A stretch of 64,000 bases of DNA from the NCBI GenBank assembly GCA_035531535.1, contig DATKSV010000120.1, forward strand, positions 61,704 through 125,703, in the 5' to 3' direction. Shown here in pieces: positions 9,089 to 17,793 of the stretch; position 1 is the stretch's first letter, and every line of letters starts with the position of its first letter. A model generated the notes under the pieces. That model worked only from the letters and a program-made list of their open reading frames with translations, was not told the origin of the DNA and did no database searches. The position numbers and the translations under genes were made by a program. Source of the DNA: AG-12 sp035531535. Lineage in GTDB: Bacteria > Chloroflexota > Dormibacteria > Aeolococcales > Bog-877.

Positions 9089-9834
9089 TACGCGTCTCCT
9101 TGGTTTTGCCACGCTGTGGCATACCCGCTCATACCCACCACTTGGTTGCGCCTCCGCCCAGAGGCGACGGCAACCTGCACCGACCACGGAGTTACGCTAG
9201 GCGGCGCGCATTATCCGGGGGTTAAGTTTGTGTGAACGCGCCGCCTGAATGGTGTACGGGCCTACAGATTCATTGAGGACGAGTTAAATGAGCTCGGCGA
9301 TGGACGGTGCCCTTGGGCGCATCATGGTCGCCCCCCCCCGGAGCGGCTGGCTGTAAGTCCAGCGTCGGCGTGCTTTTGCTGGGACAACGGGGTTGTGACA
9401 TGCTGGGGTACTGTGTAACCGCGGTTGCGGTCAGGTGCGCTGGTCGTTAGGCTTGAGACATGCCTGACGGACATGGGTGGGTGCTGTCGGCGGAGCGGTC
9501 GCCGCACGCACCGGCAAGGCCAGGTGTCTCCTTTCGGTGCGGACTGCGCCGATTGGGAACGGTCCGGATCGGTGACGGCTTGGTCGCCCCCCCATCAAGC
9601 GCCAAGACTCGGGAACGGAGGAGTGGCTGGCTGGGTGGCCCTCGATGCAGGATGAGAGCCGGGCGTCTAACTTGATTTGCCAGGCTTGGTGGCAGTCGAC
9701 CGCGCACTCGGCAGTCGGATGACCGCAGCGGAGGCTGCCGGGTACTGGAGCCTCGGGCAGAGTTGCCGGGCGGCCTGTTTTGGTGCCGACGCCTACCGCC
9801 GCCGGGACTTGCTGGCAGGGCGGGATCCCGCTTG
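9089..9834. other. 746-bp intergenic region between divergent operons
   Basis: Separates the leftward sugar importer from the rightward MFS gene. No gene is supported. It contains the inverted repeat at 9199-9246 and presumably the promoters for both sides; I could not assign -35/-10 boxes with confidence. Confidence 0.5.
9199..9246. promoter_or_regulatory. inverted repeat upstream of sugar importer operon
   Basis: AGGCGGCGCG (9199-9208) is matched by its exact reverse complement CGCGCCGCCT (9237-9246), 28 bp apart. The between-arm sequence is A/T-richer than its surroundings. It lies about 110 bp upstream of the importer's first start codon, as expected for an operator with two half-sites or a leader hairpin. 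Confidence 0.4.
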
Positions 9835-11256
9835 ATGGAGTCGAATGGCGAGGACCGGACGCGCCGGGACCACGATGTGCGGCGCATTCTCTGGGCCCAG
9901 GCGGCGCGGGCATTTGCCTATGGTTTCGCGGCTCTGCTTCTGGGCACAACCCTCTACCGGATCGGGTTGTCAGGGTTCCAAGCCGGGGCGGTCCTGGCGG
10001 CGGTGGCGGCGGGGTCAGTCCTCTCCAGCGTCGCGGTGGCGCGCGCCGGTGACCGGGTAGGCCGCCGCCGGATGTACCTCTTCTTGTGTCTTCTGCTGGG
10101 TGCCAGCGGCCTGATCTTTGCCTACGCGGCAAACTGGTGGATATTCGCGATCGCCGCTCTCACGGGCACCCTCTCGACCGAGGTCATCGCGTCTGGCCCC
10201 TTCGCCTCACTGGACCACGCCATGCTCGCTGGGGAGCCTGATAGAGCAAGGCGGCTGCGCGTCTTCGGCCGCTATGACGCCGTGGCTGCGGCCGCTGGTT
10301 CGCTAGGGGCCCTGGCGGTGGGAGCCCCAGACCTCTTGCGGCGGACCTGGCCGATGGTACCCCCGGACCAGCGCTTCTTCTTGGTGCTGGTGGCCGCTGC
10401 CGGCGCGGGGGCGCTCGTGGCCGCCAGGCTGTCCCCCGGAGTTGAGTTGGGAGGGCCATCGGCGGCGGACGGCGCTGGGCAATCCAAGCTGCCCCAGGGA
10501 TTGTCCAGCTCCCGTCGGATTGTCGCGGGGCTGGCCCCACTGTTTGCCCTGGACTCGTTCGCTGGAGGCTTCGTGCTGCAGGCCTTCCTGGCCTACTGGT
10601 TCGCGGCCCGCTTCGGCGCTAGCCCGAGCGAGCTGGGCGTGATGTTCTTCGGCGTGGGCGTGGCCCAGACCGGATCGGTGCTGATCGCCGCCAGGCTGGG
10701 GAGTCGCTTCGGACTGCTGCCGACCATGGTGGTCAGTCACCTGCCGTCGAACCTGCTGCTGGCGGCCGTGCCACTGGCACCTACTTTCCTGGGGGCTGCG
10801 GGCTTGCTCGTGGCACGGTCCACGCTCTCCCAAATGGACGTCCCGACCCGGCAGGCTTACCTGATGGCCATGGTCGACCCAGCGGAACGCACCGCGGCCG
10901 TCGGGTACACCAACGCCGCCCGATACGCCACCCGGCCAGCGGGACCTCTGCTGGCCGGGGCCGGGGTCGTCGTCCTGCCCGGATTGCCATTCTTCGTCGC
11001 CGGCGGGTTGAAGACCCTTTATGACCTGCTGCTTTGGACCTTCTTCCACAATGTGCCCTTCGCTGAAGGCCGGGCGTTACCACCAAAGCTCGAAGGCACG
11101 GGACCAGAGGCTGGCGGATCGGGTATGCCCGAGTCCTGGGCGGACAGCTCGCGCTGCGCACCGGTCGCGGCCGAGGAGGGCCCGTCGGGCCATTTGGGGT
11201 CCGCAGAGCAACCCGCCGCGCCTGCTAGCACCACCACCGAAGTGGAACGGACTTGA
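9835..11256 (+). CDS. major facilitator superfamily transporter
   Basis: A 473-residue MFS permease with about 11-12 hydrophobic helices. The loop between helices 2 and 3 has the MFS signature-like GDRVGRRR, and a second-half equivalent is near ARLGSRFGLLP. I chose ATG 9835 because the sequence before it is not conserved-looking, although no strong ribosome site is present. It is followed 25 bp later by a ChrB-domain protein. MFS genes beside ChrB-domain genes are a known arrangement in chromate-resistance contexts, so an efflux role is plausible. The family cannot be matched to a specific substrate here. Confidence 0.82.
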   Translation: MESNGEDRTRRDHDVRRILWAQAARAFAYGFAALLLGTTLYRIGLSGFQAGAVLAAVAAGSVLSSVAVARAGDRVGRRRMYLFLCLLLGASGLIFAYAANWWIFAIAALTGTLSTEVIASGPFASLDHAMLAGEPDRARRLRVFGRYDAVAAAAGSLGALAVGAPDLLRRTWPMVPPDQRFFLVLVAAAGAGALVAARLSPGVELGGPSAADGAGQSKLPQGLSSSRRIVAGLAPLFALDSFAGGFVLQAFLAYWFAARFGASPSELGVMFFGVGVAQTGSVLIAARLGSRFGLLPTMVVSHLPSNLLLAAVPLAPTFLGAAGLLVARSTLSQMDVPTRQAYLMAMVDPAERTAAVGYTNAARYATRPAGPLLAGAGVVVLPGLPFFVAGGLKTLYDLLLWTFFHNVPFAEGRALPPKLEGTGPEAGGSGMPESWADSSRCAPVAAEEGPSGHLGSAEQPAAPASTTTEVERT

Positions 11257-11281
11257 AGATACCAAGAGGAGGAGCTACCTG

Positions 11282-11716
11282 ATGAAATGGATCACCCGCG
11301 CGCGACCCAAGACCGACCGGATCGCCTGTCCCTGGCTGATTCAACGCTTCATCGACCCGGCGGCCGACATTGTCTTCGTGCCCTCGGACGAGGTTCTCTC
11401 GCGGGCCGAGGCCCAGCAGGGGCACGCCTTCGACGCTCCGGGAGCCGAGTTCACCCACCGGGGGAACCAGTGCTCGTTCGAGGTTCTGATCGACCACTTC
11501 GAGCTTGGAGGCGACCCTGCTCTGGTTCGCCTGGCAAAGATCGTGCATGCGGCGGACGTCACCGGCGAGGGTGATACCGATCCCTTGGGGGCGGGCCTGC
11601 GCGCGATCGGCGAGGGGGGCCTGGACGTGGAGGCGGACGACCAGCGCCTCCTGCAGCTCGGGCGCTTTGTGTACGACGCTCTTTACTGCTGGTGCCAGCG
11701 CCCGGTGTCCGAGTGA
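11282..11716 (+). CDS. ChrB-domain chromate resistance protein
   Basis: A 144-residue protein matching the C-terminal domain of ChrB: it opens with TRARPKTDRIACPWLIQRF and DPAADIVFVP, then has HRGNQCSFEVLIDHF and a DGLG-like middle (DADVTGEGDTDPLGAG region). The family is linked to chromate resistance, either as a sensor/regulator or as an accessory protein. The start ATG at 11282 has a strong AGAGGAGGAG site. Only the ChrB C-terminal domain is present; the N-terminal part of full-length ChrB is absent. It sits between an MFS transporter and a beta-propeller that starts within its own stop codon, suggesting a three-gene operon. Confidence 0.85.
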   Translation: MKWITRARPKTDRIACPWLIQRFIDPAADIVFVPSDEVLSRAEAQQGHAFDAPGAEFTHRGNQCSFEVLIDHFELGGDPALVRLAKIVHAADVTGEGDTDPLGAGLRAIGEGGLDVEADDQRLLQLGRFVYDALYCWCQRPVSE

Positions 11717-12654
11717 CCAGATCATTTCCGGCGGTCGGGCGGGTCCGCATCCCCGGCGGCAGCGAATTTGATCATGCCGCCGTGCACCTCGAGACCGGGC
11801 GTGTCTTTGTGGCCAACACCTCCCTCGGCACGGTTGAGGTGGTGGACCCCCTGGCCAGCAGACTCGTCACCAGCATCGAGGACTGCCAGGGCGCCAGCGG
11901 GGTCGTGGTCGACGGCGCACACCGGTTGGCGGTCGCCGCCAGCCGGGCGGGGGGCCACGTCCTCCTCATCGACGTAGACAGCCTGCAAGTGGTCGCCAAG
12001 ATCCAGGTCGGCCCTGCTCCCAATGGGCTCGCCCTGGACGGGACCGGCCACCGCCTGCTGGTGGCTGACGTCAAGAACAATGAGGCCCTGCTAATCGACA
12101 CCACCAAAGCTGAGGTGGTGGCGCAGGCGACGCTTCCAGGACGGCCACGCTGGGCGGTCCATGATCCTGCGACCAACCGCTTCTACCTGAACATCGCCTC
12201 CCCGGCGCAGGTGGCCGCCCTGGACCCCACGACACTGGAGCTCCAGGCGAGCTGGAAGCTGAACGCTCAGGGGCCGCACGGGCTGGACGTCGACCTGGAC
12301 CGACGGCTCCTCCTCGTGGCATGCGACGACGGGGCGCTGCTCGGTGTCAACGCCGATACCGGGACGCTGGCGGGACGACTCGCCTTGCCCGGGCCACCTG
12401 ACGTGACCTTTTGCAACCCCGGCGCGGGCGAAGCCTATGTCGCGGTCGGCGACGCTGGCGCCCTGGTGGTTGCCAGCACCCGCGATTGGAAGGTCACAGC
12501 TACCTTGCCGACTGGGCCAGGAGCCCACACGTTCGCCTTCGACCAAGCGCGACAGCTAATCCACCTACTGCTGCCAGCCGCCGAGGAGATCGTCACGTGG
12601 GCGGTGCCCGGTGCGGGCCTAGCCTCCGTGGTGGGAGATCACGATTCCAACTGA
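11713..12654 (+). CDS. YVTN/NHL-type beta-propeller protein
   Basis: A 313-residue repeat protein made of about seven blades of roughly 40 residues with recurring patterns such as VFVANTSLGTVEVVD, LLIDVDSLQVVAKI and LLVADVKNNEALLIDT. This is typical of YVTN or lactonase-like propellers. No signal peptide is seen, so it is probably cytoplasmic. The GTG at 11713 overlaps the ChrB stop codon (GTGA), implying coupled translation; an alternative GTG lies at 11692. No catalytic residues can be assigned. Its pairing with ChrB and MFS suggests a metal- or oxyanion-stress role, which is inference only. Confidence 0.75.
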   Translation: MTRSFPAVGRVRIPGGSEFDHAAVHLETGRVFVANTSLGTVEVVDPLASRLVTSIEDCQGASGVVVDGAHRLAVAASRAGGHVLLIDVDSLQVVAKIQVGPAPNGLALDGTGHRLLVADVKNNEALLIDTTKAEVVAQATLPGRPRWAVHDPATNRFYLNIASPAQVAALDPTTLELQASWKLNAQGPHGLDVDLDRRLLLVACDDGALLGVNADTGTLAGRLALPGPPDVTFCNPGAGEAYVAVGDAGALVVASTRDWKVTATLPTGPGAHTFAFDQARQLIHLLLPAAEEIVTWAVPGAGLASVVGDHDSN

Positions 12655-12866
12655 GCGAGCGGAGCCTGAAGCCAGATCACCGAATGGCTGGGACCGCCGC
12701 GGCACATCCCGTCGGACCTCCGATGCCAGGGCCCCTCGTAGGAGTCAGGCGCCGCAGCCCCGATCCAGTTGGCCAGCCGCCCGCTCTGGATCCCAACCGA
12801 CACCATTCCAACCAGGTGCGTCCCCGCCGAGCGGGGCCCCACCACAACCAGCTTGAGCCAATCCCA

Positions 12867-13052
12867 TCATGAGCGGTCGGCTGAGCCTTGACGACGCCGC
12901 TCGGCCCGGGCGCGGAGAGCCTCCACCTGACGCAGCAAGTTGCCTCCGTCCACCACCATCCGAGTGACCCGCTTCCGGTCGCGGCGCTGGGCCCGCTGGG
13001 CCTCTCCGGGGGCTAGATCTTCCAAGTCCTTCACAGCCCAATGATCGCCCAT
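12867..13052 (-). CDS. small charged hypothetical protein
   Basis: A 61-residue frame starting MGDHWAVKDLEDL and rich in Arg, Glu and Gln. It has two likely helices and a G/C-biased third codon position like neighbouring genes. It stands alone between the beta-propeller and the tungstate importer. No ribosome site or TAnnnT motif precedes the ATG, so expression is uncertain. I recognise no family. Confidence 0.4.
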   Translation of the reverse strand: MGDHWAVKDLEDLAPGEAQRAQRRDRKRVTRMVVDGGNLLRQVEALRARAERRRQGSADRS

Positions 13053-13268
13053 CGCGGGCGGTGTCGGGGCCTGCGACCAGGGAGACCTGCACCAGGTGGC
13101 CGATTTGAGCGGGTCGGCGGGAGTGACGCCCGTGGGCGAATGCGCCCCGACAACCTCCCCATCCGCTGACCACCCCGATCCCCGCCCCTCGCCGGTGGCC
13201 TGGCCCGGCCCCGCGCGAGCGCCGTGGGATCAGCGCACCCCCTGGGCGCCAGGTGCCGTCGGCGCGCG

Positions 13269-14234
13269 TCAACCACCATCCCGGTCGACGCCGGTCTCAT
13301 AGACCGGCGCTCCGGGGGCGGCAAAGCGCATGAGGGCGCCGAGCGGAGCCGATCTTTCCGAGCGACAGCGAAACCGGCCCCGCCAGCGCCCCTCGGCCTC
13401 CAGCTCGAGCTCGATCCGGGCTCCCTGAGGGATGGCGCCGACGACTCGAGCCAAGAGCTCCCCGGCCGCCTCCATTTCCACTGGATGGACCAGGTCGGGG
13501 TGGACCGCCATGGTCTGAGAGCCGGAAACCAGCCAACCCTGGTACCCAACCAGCTCCGACACCTCGCGGCTGGCTGGTCGCAGGACCAGTTCACGCGGGT
13601 CTCCCACCTGCAGAATCGTGCCGCGATGGAGCACGGCCACGCGATGGGCGAAGGCCTGGGCGTCCTCCAGGCGGTGGGTGACTAGGACCGCGGCGGTACC
13701 GGAACTCTCCAGTTCACGACGTAACAGCTCGAGCAACTCCAGGCCCAAAGGACGGTCCAGCGAGTTGAAGGGCTCGTCCAAGCAGAGCACATCCGCCTTG
13801 GTCTGAAGCGCCCGGGCCAGGGCCACCCTCTGGGCCTCGCCACCGGAGAGACCCCGGGGCCGGACGCCCAGCAGGGCCCCGAGCCCCAGCCGCTCTCCGG
13901 TGGTCCGCGCCACCTCCGGGGCGACGCCCTTCGCGTATCCGATGTTCTCCAGCACGGTGAGGTGGGGGAAGAGGCCGGGGTTCTGGCGCAGCAGCCCGAC
14001 TCCGCGCCGTCCTGGGGGCAGGTCGGCGGCGGGGTATGTGGCGGAGCTGAGCCTGCGCTCTCCGAGGTGGATCTCACCCCGGCTGAGCGAGAGCAGCCCG
14101 GCCAGCGCCTCCAGGGTGGAGGTCTTGCCGGCCCCGGACCGGCCCAGGAGCGCCACCCGCTCGCCGGGCAGCACTTGGAGATCGATCCGAACCAGGAACT
14201 CCCTCCTGGCCAGCTCAAAGTCGGCGACGAGCAC
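13269..14234 (-). CDS. molybdate/tungstate-type ABC transporter ATP-binding protein
   Basis: A 321-residue ATPase with Walker A GRSGAGKT (31-38), Q-loop LLRQNPGLFPHL, signature LSGGEAQRVALARAL, Walker B VLCLDEPFNSLD and switch His in VTHRLED. The C-terminal 100 residues could be a TOBE-like anion-sensing domain (MAVHPDLVHPVE region). GTG 14234 is chosen because GGAG lies 5 nt upstream; GTG 14240 is possible but overlaps that site. The start lies inside the end of the permease gene, so translation is coupled. With the upstream permease and binding protein it forms a complete ModABC/WtpABC-like importer. Confidence 0.88.
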   Translation of the reverse strand: MLVADFELARREFLVRIDLQVLPGERVALLGRSGAGKTSTLEALAGLLSLSRGEIHLGERRLSSATYPAADLPPGRRGVGLLRQNPGLFPHLTVLENIGYAKGVAPEVARTTGERLGLGALLGVRPRGLSGGEAQRVALARALQTKADVLCLDEPFNSLDRPLGLELLELLRRELESSGTAAVLVTHRLEDAQAFAHRVAVLHRGTILQVGDPRELVLRPASREVSELVGYQGWLVSGSQTMAVHPDLVHPVEMEAAGELLARVVGAIPQGARIELELEAEGRWRGRFRCRSERSAPLGALMRFAAPGAPVYETGVDRDGG

Positions 14235-15033
14235 GGGCACTCCAGATGTAGGCGCCGACCGGCAGCGGCAGGGCCACCACCAGCAGCACCAGGGCGAACG
14301 GCAACGCCGAGCTGAGGCCCGTCTCCTGCAGCGTGACCCAGATCTGCATGGGCAGCCCGAAGGGGTGGTAGGCAATTATCAGGACCGCTCCAAAGGCGCC
14401 CATGGCTCGCGCCCATGTCACCGCCAGGGCGGTGGCCAGCCCGGGAGCGGCCAGGGGCAGAGTCACCCGCCGCCAGGCGCGCCAGTGGCCGTCCCCAAGG
14501 ATGGCGGCGGACCGCTCCAGCTCCGGATCAACTGCGGCGAAGGCGGCGGCCGCGCCCAGCACGTAGTAGGGCACCGCCTCGTACACCTCGGCCACGACCA
14601 GGGCGAAGAATGTGTCCGAAGCGGTCAGATCGAGATGGCCGAGAGCTCCACCAAGCGGAGTGGCTGGCCCGACCATGAAGATCAGGAGAAGGCCGATCAC
14701 GAGCGGCGGGGTGAGCAGGGGCAGGATCACCCCCAGCTCCCACAGACGAGGAAGCGGAAGCCGACCCCGGGCCATCAGGTAGGCCAGCGGGGTGCCCAGC
14801 AGCAGGATCACCGCCAGAGCGAGGAGCGACGCCTCCACCGAGGTGAGCAACGGCTGGAACGCCCCCGGCTGGCGTAGTGAGCTCACCACCGCCGCCGGGG
14901 ACAGGTGGGCGAAGAGGGCGATGAGAGGGCCCAAGAGCGCGGCCCATACGACCAGAGCCCCGATCAGGGCGGCGCCCGTGCCCGCCCGAACCCCGGGGCC
15001 GCGCAGCAATGCGGGCGGGGGCGGAATCGTCAA
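14215..15033 (-). CDS. molybdate/tungstate-type ABC transporter permease
   Basis: A 272-residue permease with about six membrane helices and a cytoplasmic coupling loop (ERSAAILGDGHWRAWRRVTLP), as in ModB/WtpB/CysT proteins. The TTG start overlaps the stop codon of the binding protein (TTGA), so no separate ribosome site is needed. It overlaps the downstream ATPase start by about 20 bp. Helix 1 is ALIGALVVWAALLGPLIAL. As a single permease gene it would work as a homodimer. Confidence 0.87.
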   Translation of the reverse strand: MTIPPPPALLRGPGVRAGTGAALIGALVVWAALLGPLIALFAHLSPAAVVSSLRQPGAFQPLLTSVEASLLALAVILLLGTPLAYLMARGRLPLPRLWELGVILPLLTPPLVIGLLLIFMVGPATPLGGALGHLDLTASDTFFALVVAEVYEAVPYYVLGAAAAFAAVDPELERSAAILGDGHWRAWRRVTLPLAAPGLATALAVTWARAMGAFGAVLIIAYHPFGLPMQIWVTLQETGLSSALPFALVLLVVALPLPVGAYIWSARARRRL

Positions 15034-16025
15034 GTCGGTCTTACGAGATCCCTGATCGACCGGGGCGCCGCCGACCTCTGGCCCAGTAGCACGGGGGGCA
15101 GAATCGTGTACCCCTCATTGGTGAGGGTGCGCCGGGCCTGGGCCCCAAGGAGGAATTTCACGAACGCGGCGGCGGCAGCCGGGCTGCCCCCCACATTCAG
15201 CACCGAGGCTTCGAGGTCGAGCAGGGAGCCGTGAACCACCTGCCCGGTGGCCAGCTCAAGTGAGGCCGCCTGGTAGATCGCCAAGTCCTTGGGGCTGCCG
15301 AAGTTGATCTGGTCGGGTAACGCCACATAGGGAAGCCCGAGCTGGACCGCCTGGGGAAGGAAGGCGCTGGCCGCGTCCAGCTCACCCGCCTGCAGGGTCG
15401 GCTCCAGGCCGGTTTCGGAGAAGATCTGGGAGCTTCCATGGGACCCGCCCAGGTCGGAGTAGGCGGTGGCGGCGCTCACCCCCAGATACTTCTGCGCCAA
15501 ATGGATCATCTCGATGAACGCCTGCCCCTGAGGGTCAACTGCCGGATTGGTCCGGCCCAGCCTGAAGCCCGGAGTCGCCATCAGGGTGAAGAGGTCCTTT
15601 ATGGGCAGCTGGCCCTTGGCAATCTTCGCCAGCTCGGCGGCGTGGGGCCCCTTGGGATAGTAGGCAACCACCAACGGACTCGCGGCAAACTGCACGGCCC
15701 ACTTGGTGAACCTGGGTTCGAGTAGCTGCATCGGAGCCGCCCCGATCGGGATGAACACGTTGGGGGTTATCTCCCCGGCCAGGATCTCCTGGGCTAGCCC
15801 CTGACTCCCCGCCGATTGATTCTGGTATTGGTTGCCCGTCCCCTTGATGAAGGGCGGCCCCAGGTATTTGTCCATCAGCAATTGGAGCGAGCCGGCGCTG
15901 GCCACGCTGGCCAGACCGGGCTTCACGGTGGCGGTCGTGGCGGCCGCGGGACCGCAGCCGGCCAGAGCCAAGAGCGCGAAGCTAGCGGCCATGCTCGCCG
16001 CCAAAACCCGCCACTGGTTGCTCAT
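15030..16025 (-). CDS. WtpA/ModA-like oxyanion-binding lipoprotein
   Basis: A 331-residue binding protein. The signal (residues 1-23) ends in lipobox LAGC with Cys24 as the lipid-anchored residue. The body resembles WtpA/ModA proteins: a GSLQLLMDKY start of the fold, SAGSQGLAQEI, a VFIPIGAAPMQLLEP segment, an ASPLVVAYYP crossover, and RLGRTNPAVDPQGQ, typical of tungstate/molybdate binders. ATG 16025 has no Shine-Dalgarno, but TACACT lies 6 nt upstream, suggesting a leaderless message. It is the first gene of the importer. Tungstate, molybdate or sulfate would be the ligand; sequence alone does not decide. Confidence 0.87.
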   Translation of the reverse strand: MSNQWRVLAASMAASFALLALAGCGPAAATTATVKPGLASVASAGSLQLLMDKYLGPPFIKGTGNQYQNQSAGSQGLAQEILAGEITPNVFIPIGAAPMQLLEPRFTKWAVQFAASPLVVAYYPKGPHAAELAKIAKGQLPIKDLFTLMATPGFRLGRTNPAVDPQGQAFIEMIHLAQKYLGVSAATAYSDLGGSHGSSQIFSETGLEPTLQAGELDAASAFLPQAVQLGLPYVALPDQINFGSPKDLAIYQAASLELATGQVVHGSLLDLEASVLNVGGSPAAAAAFVKFLLGAQARRTLTNEGYTILPPVLLGQRSAAPRSIRDLVRPT

Positions 16026-16448
16026 CCGCTGAGTGTATCGGCCGTCCGACAGACGTGCTTGCTTTTCGCTAGTCACACGGGCGCCACCGAAGGGCCCTGT
16101 CGGGCCCATCGATGCGGTCTGGTTCGACCGCCACTGGTCACTCCGGACCCAGTCGGCCGGGTGGCTGGATCCTCTCGGTCGAGCCGGGCGCCGACTTAGC
16201 GGCCAAGGAGATTCTGGGCGCGAGAGGACGCTGGGGCGCTTCAAGGGCAAGTCCACCCAGAGAGGGGTCGGAAGCCCTCGATAGCTCGGGACCGAGCTGC
16301 AGGCGAGGGCAGGTCACGAGCGGCTGGAGCAGTTCTGCGAGCTCTCCCAGGGATCCGGTCCGACCAGGGCCGCGCCGGCCAGATCCCTGGGCTGGCCAGG
16401 GATCCGCGAAGCCGCCCCAGCCCCATCGCCACCCTCTGACAGGTCGCC
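16026..16448. other. 423-bp gap between XRE regulator and oxyanion importer
   Basis: No gene supported. It holds the TACACT motif (16032-16037) for the importer and two GGGCCC palindromes separated by 4 bp (16092-16107), about 70 bp upstream of the start, which could be a protein-binding site. Confidence 0.45.
16032..16037 (-). promoter_or_regulatory. -10-like TACACT of leaderless importer message
   Basis: TACACT ends 6 nt before ATG 16025, a spacing at which transcription would begin at or near the start codon. No clear -35 box is seen. The same TAnnnT spacing recurs at other starts in this window. Confidence 0.5.
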
Positions 16449-17537
16449 TCAGAGCGCCTCGCCGAGGATCTCCAGCTGGTATCCAGGGACCGCCAGGAGC
16501 TGCCTTCGGAGTTCGGCTCGACCAAGGGCGCCCAGGAGGGCCGCCAGTTCGACGCTGTCGAGCCGGTCTCTGGCGACCAGGATCACGCTTTCCTCGAGGG
16601 TGAGCGGCAGGAACTCCAGACCGAAGGCCAGCGCGACGGGCTCGGTCGCCACCCCGAAGTCGGCTATCCCAGCCGCGACGGCGCTGGCGACAGCAAGATG
16701 TCCTCCGACCTGGCTCCCGTAGCCGAGCACCTCGGCCGTCGGAACCCCGGCGCGCTCAAGCTCAGAATCCAGCAGTGTTCGCGCCTCGGCTCCCGGCTCC
16801 CGGTTGACCAGGCGCTGCCGCTGCGAGACAAGGTCCCCCAAGTGCCCGCCGCCACCGGAGTCCGGCCGCCTCAGGACGCCCTCTCGCCAACTGGCAAACC
16901 CGATCCTGGTGAAACGCTGGGCCGGCGGCAGTAAGCCCCTGGCCCCGACCGGCTGATGCACTGCGGCCGCGTGAACCAGTCCTCGGACGAGTAGATCCAG
17001 AGCAGCGCTGCTGCCGCATGACCACCAGGCGAGCTCCCACCCGGGCGGCCCCTGGGGCAGCGATGTGCGCAGCAAGGGTAGCGCTGGATCGCAACCGGCC
17101 ACGACCAGGGCCCGAACTCCCTCGGGACGCCAGATGGTCGCTCCCGATCCGACGATCGCCCCCGAAGCGGCGTCGAACCCCTGCGTGCCGGTCCGCTCGC
17201 CCTGCAGGGGCAGCGCCACCCAACGGCCGAAGACCTCGACCAGGTGAGCGCGGGTGGGATCCGACATGGGGGGCTCAAGGAGGATGGCCGTCACCGGCCG
17301 TTCGGCCGGCTCCTCGCCGAAGAGCTGCTCCACGGTGCGTCCCAAGACCTGAGCCATCTTCAACGCAACACTCAGCGACGGCGACCAATCGCCCCCCTCC
17401 ACCCCGACCACCGCCTGGCGGCTGAGCCCACAGGCGCGGGCCAGATCGGCCTGCGAGAGGCCGCCCGCCAGGCGAGCCAGGCGCAGCCGACGCCCGGAAT
17501 GCCGGTCTCGGATAGGAGCCGGATCGGTCATGGGCAT
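16449..17537 (-). CDS. XRE-type regulator with PBP-like ligand-binding domain
   Basis: A 362-residue protein. Residues about 13-68 form a Cro/C1 helix-turn-helix (LSQADLARACGLSRQAVVGVE). A linker leads to a C-terminal domain related to periplasmic binding proteins (PBP-like family, found in molybdate-linked regulators): ALVVAGCDPALPLL, RFTRIGFASW, NREPGAEARTLLD and a late ESVILVARD. Such proteins are thought to sense a small ligand or oxyanion. ATG 17537 has GGAGG five bases upstream. It lies directly upstream of, and parallel to, the tungstate/molybdate-type importer, so it is a likely regulator of that operon (inference from position). Confidence 0.85.
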   Translation of the reverse strand: MPMTDPAPIRDRHSGRRLRLARLAGGLSQADLARACGLSRQAVVGVEGGDWSPSLSVALKMAQVLGRTVEQLFGEEPAERPVTAILLEPPMSDPTRAHLVEVFGRWVALPLQGERTGTQGFDAASGAIVGSGATIWRPEGVRALVVAGCDPALPLLRTSLPQGPPGWELAWWSCGSSAALDLLVRGLVHAAAVHQPVGARGLLPPAQRFTRIGFASWREGVLRRPDSGGGGHLGDLVSQRQRLVNREPGAEARTLLDSELERAGVPTAEVLGYGSQVGGHLAVASAVAAGIADFGVATEPVALAFGLEFLPLTLEESVILVARDRLDSVELAALLGALGRAELRRQLLAVPGYQLEILGEAL

Positions 17538-17781
17538 CTCTCCCTCCGCATAGGCTGGGCAATCGGATGTTGAGTATCGCGCCGCGGCTCGGACCTCGGA
17601 GCGGACCGTCGGGAACACAGCGCGCGCTGCTTGGAGCATCCACCTAGAGTTCGAAGCCAACACCATGCCGATGACTGGGGACAAGGTCCTCCGGCAGTTG
17701 ATGGCCCGATGGAATTTCGCAGCTACCGGGGCTGTCCGAAGGGGCAGCCGGGGCGAGGCAACTCGACGGCGGCGGTCGGTC

Positions 17782-17787
17782 TACACT
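17782..17787 (+). promoter_or_regulatory. -10-like TACACT of DUF1707 gene
   Basis: TACACT with 6 nt to GTG 17794. It supports that GTG as a leaderless start over the longer frame beginning at 17665. Confidence 0.5.
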
Positions 17788-17793
17788 CACGCG

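Noticed and set aside
12639..12845. Minus-strand 68-residue frame after the beta-propeller gene
   Set aside because: No motif, composition looks random, and no promoter or ribosome site. Kept only the neighbouring 61-residue frame as a weak candidate.
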